The translations under genes and the position numbers were made by a program. A stretch of DNA of 6,845 nt from contig JAEYUU010000112.1 of NCBI GenBank assembly GCA_023429545.1, positions 1 to 6,845 on the forward strand, given 5' to 3'. Below the pieces are notes generated by a model. It saw only the letters and a list, made by a program, of their open reading frames with translations. It was not told the origin of the DNA and made no database searches. This DNA is from Verrucomicrobiota bacterium. Its GTDB lineage: Bacteria > Verrucomicrobiota > Verrucomicrobiia > Verrucomicrobiales > Verrucomicrobiaceae. This document shows, in pieces, positions 4,831 to 6,845 of the stretch (position 1 is its first letter; every line of letters starts with the position of its first letter).

Positions 4831-6845
4831 ATGCAGAAAATCACCGCCAACTGCCGCTACTCGCGTTTCAGCCTCCGCAGATCAGCAACAGCCGCCATCA
4901 TTTGCGCCGTGCTGCTTGCTCCACAAGTGACCTCTGCGGCGACGGCGGTGTGGCATGGCACGACGGATGCTGCCTGGGTCACGACCACCAACTGGAGTAC
5001 GAGCCCTGTGCCGGGCACAGGTGATACCGCGATCTTCAACAACGCAGGCAACGGAAACACCATCATTGCCCTCGGCGGTGGAATCACGTTGAACACCCTC
5101 CTTTTCGACACTGCAAATGCCGCGGCATACATCATCGGTTCAGGTGCGGCAGGAAGCCAGACGCTCACGCTGGACAATGGTGGCGCCATCACGATGAACG
5201 CCACGCTGATCAACAACCAGTTGATCAATGCCGGCATTATTCTCGGGGCGGATGCCACCACGCAGGCTTACTCGATCACCAACAACAGCTCTGCAATGTC
5301 CCTGAACATCGCTGGACCCATCAGCGGCGGTAGTGGCGGGGTGGCGGGGATCAAAACCCTGACGCTCACCGGAGCTGGCGGTGGAACCATCAGTGGCGTG
5401 ATTTCCAACGGAGGCGCCAGTGCCCTCGCTATCACCAAGTCGGGAACAGGTACATGGGTGCTAGCCGGAGCCAATACCCACACGGGTGCGACTACCATTT
5501 CTGCCGGTGTGCTGCGGCTCGCCAATGCCAATGCGGTGCAGAACAGCACCCTGACGAACAACGTTGCCAATGGCGTGAGTTTCGGCAGCGGGATATTGAA
5601 CTTCAACATCGGAGGACTGGCTGGCACTGGAGCTCTCGCATTGACGGATACCGCAGGCTCGAACCTGAACCTGACCGTGGGTAGCAACGGTGCCAACACC
5701 ACCTACACCGGGGTATTGAGCGGTGCTGGAAGTATAGTCAAAACCGGCACAGGGACCTTGACTCTGAACGCGCTGAATTCGTTCACCGGCAACATCGTGG
5801 TGGATGGTGGAGTGCTGATCTCCGCCCTCAACCGGAATGCGGGCAATCCCACCACGTCAGCCCTGGGCAATCCTCAGACGGCAGGACGGACCATCACGGT
5901 GAACACCGGCGGCACCCTGTTGCTGGCCAATGGGAACAGCTTCGGCAATGCGACCTCCACCCCGCAGGTGCGGTTGATCATCAACGAGGGCGCCTTGGTC
6001 CGCACCGCAGTGACAACTGTCGGGGGTGGGGTGAATGGCGGCGATGCCAATTCCTTGGGCCCCATCACCATGAATGGCGGCACGCTCACTACTGGGAATG
6101 GATTCAACAACCTCTACCAGGGCATCATCCTCTCCAACACAGTCACGGTGCGCGGCAGTGTCACCTCCACCATCAGCACCGATGTAGGGAACACCGTAGC
6201 CAATGGAGTGATGCTCAATGGAACCATCACCTTTGATGTCGCGGACGCCACGGGCAATGCGAATACGGACCTCCTGGTCTCCGCCCGGCTGGTCTGGGCG
6301 CCGGGTGTCACCACCGGGGGATCACTCCTCAAAAGCGGAGCCGGAACGATGCAGCTCACGGGCGCGAATGCCTACACCGGCGCGACCATCATTCGCGGCG
6401 GTCTGCTGAAGGTTGGAAACGGGACCACCGGTTCCCTCAATGGCACCACTGGCACCGCGCTCAATTTCACAGGAGCCGGTGCCATAGAGTTCAACGAAGC
6501 CACCGGCAGCAGCCAGGGCATGGGCGCCCTGACTTTCACGGTCGTTGAAGGCACGGTGACCTCCACCTATGGCGGCAGCGGGAATACCACACTGACATTT
6601 GCCTCCTATGCGCGCTCCGCGGGAGCGACCGCCAACTTCGTCGTGTCAGGCGGCGTGAATGGCGACACCACCAAGATCGTGCTGACGGGCGTGACCACAG
6701 GAGCGTTCATGAACGTGGGTACCTTTTTCGGTGGCAGCAGATATGCGTTTTATGACGCCACAGGATTTGTGCGAGATCTTCAGTATGGCGTCGATGCCGG
6801 GGCAGACACTTTTGCAGGTGGCGTCACTCTCGCCGGCACGCATGT
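4831..6845 (+). CDS. Secreted autotransporter-associated beta-strand repeat protein, C-terminus beyond window
   Basis: An open frame without stops gives 671 residues before the right edge. A signal peptide is evident: a basic n-region (to R16-R17), a hydrophobic core (about 19-33, ATAAIICAVLLAPQV) and a likely cleavage near A36-A39 (VTSAATA). The mature start VWHGTTDAAW...TTNWS...PVPGTGDTAIF (40-69) is a W/N-rich opening I associate with these proteins. The rest is extremely rich in G, T, N, A and S, with few charged residues and frequent 'xGTLTL'-type beta strands, as expected of a right-handed beta-helix on the cell surface. Three clear PATR-type repeats occur (K203, K304 and K501 onward). 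Near the edge, residues 638-668 contain the aromatic stretch YAFYDATGFVRDLQYGVDAG. The C-terminus, which would show an autotransporter barrel or a PEP-CTERM-like sorting signal, is missing. Adhesion or a structural role is inferred, not seen. There is no Shine-Dalgarno at 4831. Confidence 0.9.
   Translation, partial: MQKITANCRYSRFSLRRSATAAIICAVLLAPQVTSAATAVWHGTTDAAWVTTTNWSTSPVPGTGDTAIFNNAGNGNTIIALGGGITLNTLLFDTANAAAYIIGSGAAGSQTLTLDNGGAITMNATLINNQLINAGIILGADATTQAYSITNNSSAMSLNIAGPISGGSGGVAGIKTLTLTGAGGGTISGVISNGGASALAITKSGTGTWVLAGANTHTGATTISAGVLRLANANAVQNSTLTNNVANGVSFGSGILNFNIGGLAGTGALALTDTAGSNLNLTVGSNGANTTYTGVLSGAGSIVKTGTGTLTLNALNSFTGNIVVDGGVLISALNRNAGNPTTSALGNPQTAGRTITVNTGGTLLLANGNSFGNATSTPQVRLIINEGALVRTAVTTVGGGVNGGDANSLGPITMNGGTLTTGNGFNNLYQGIILSNTVTVRGSVTSTISTDVGNTVANGVMLNGTITFDVADATGNANTDLLVSARLVWAPGVTTGGSLLKSGAGTMQLTGANAYTGATIIRGGLLKVGNGTTGSLNGTTGTALNFTGAGAIEFNEATGSSQGMGALTFTVVEGTVTSTYGGSGNTTLTFASYARSAGATANFVVSGGVNGDTTKIVLTGVTTGAFMNVGTFFGGSRYAFYDATGFVRDLQYGVDAGADTFAGGVTLAGTH
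5437..5538 (+). repeat. PATR-type beta-strand repeat 1
   Basis: Residues 203-236 of the secreted protein follow the family pattern K-S/T-G-x-G-T-hxL-x-G-x-N-x-Y/F/H-T-G-x-T-x-h-x-x-G-x-L. Here it reads KSGTGTWVLAGANTHTGAT followed by ISAGVLRLANANAV. This is the closest match to the consensus in the visible part. Confidence 0.8.
5740..5841 (+). repeat. PATR-type beta-strand repeat 2
   Basis: Residues 304-337 repeat the pattern as KTGTGTLTLNALNSFTGNI followed by VVDGGVLISALNRNA. It starts exactly 101 residues after repeat 1. The G of the 'GxN' position is replaced by A/L, so it has diverged slightly. Confidence 0.75.
6331..6420 (+). repeat. PATR-type beta-strand repeat 3
   Basis: Residues 501-530 read KSGAGTMQLTGANAYTGAT followed by IIRGGLLKVGN. 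This is a near-consensus copy, 197 residues after repeat 2, leaving room for one degenerate copy between them that I could not identify confidently. Confidence 0.78.

Noticed and set aside
4857..5702. Two minus-strand open frames (134 and 144 codons) opposite the secreted beta-strand protein
   Set aside because: They are rich in P/A/V/L because they are the complement of Gly/Thr/Asn-rich codons. The plus strand has a signal peptide and repeats, so these are shadows.
4831..6845. CRISPR-like or tandem DNA repeat array within the Gly/Thr-rich gene
   Set aside because: The periodicity is at the protein level only. The DNA of the three PATR repeats differs at many positions and there are no regularly spaced identical units.

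Overview
The window looks like chromosomal DNA from a GC-rich bacterium, most likely a member of the Verrucomicrobia (Verrucomicrobiales such as Verrucomicrobium, Prosthecobacter or Roseimicrobium). That placement is an inference from three things found together: a very low-complexity Gly/Thr/Asn/Ala-rich secreted protein with autotransporter-associated beta-strand (PATR-type) repeats, a PAS-linked AraC regulator of a type I associate with Verrucomicrobia and Planctomycetes, and a Reg_prop/Y_Y_Y/HisKA_3 sensor kinase beside a NarL/FixJ-type response regulator. None of the four genes has a clear Shine-Dalgarno sequence. Their leaders are pyrimidine-rich instead.

Layout. (1) Positions 1-278, minus strand: the N-terminal 92 residues of a response regulator that runs off the left edge. 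(2) 316-3294, minus strand: a 992-residue sensor histidine kinase with a signal peptide, 14 beta-propeller blade motifs (enough for two seven-bladed propellers), a Y_Y_Y domain, one transmembrane helix, HisKA_3 and HATPase_c. It is transcribed towards the response regulator and the two are 37 bp apart, so they form a two-component operon. (3) 3295-3497: a divergent intergenic region with a perfect 7-4-7 inverted repeat, an 8-bp direct repeat and two small hairpins. (4) 3498-4436, plus strand: a PAS plus AraC-type transcription regulator. (5) 4437-4830: a 394-bp non-coding stretch with a LacI/cre-like operator match and two perfect short inverted repeats. (6) 4831-6845, plus strand: the first 671 residues of a secreted beta-strand-repeat protein that continues past the right edge.

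Working model (inference). The kinase would sense an extracytoplasmic ligand, plausibly a glycan fragment as in Bacteroidetes sensors with the same architecture, and phosphorylate the neighbouring response regulator. The divergent AraC protein has its own PAS sensing domain and is the second regulator of the locus. The large surface or secreted beta-helical protein downstream is a possible target, and the LacI-like site in front of it hints at additional sugar-linked control. Every component belongs to a known family. I did not find a clearly unprecedented system; the less ordinary points are the regulatory motifs and the pairing of these parts.
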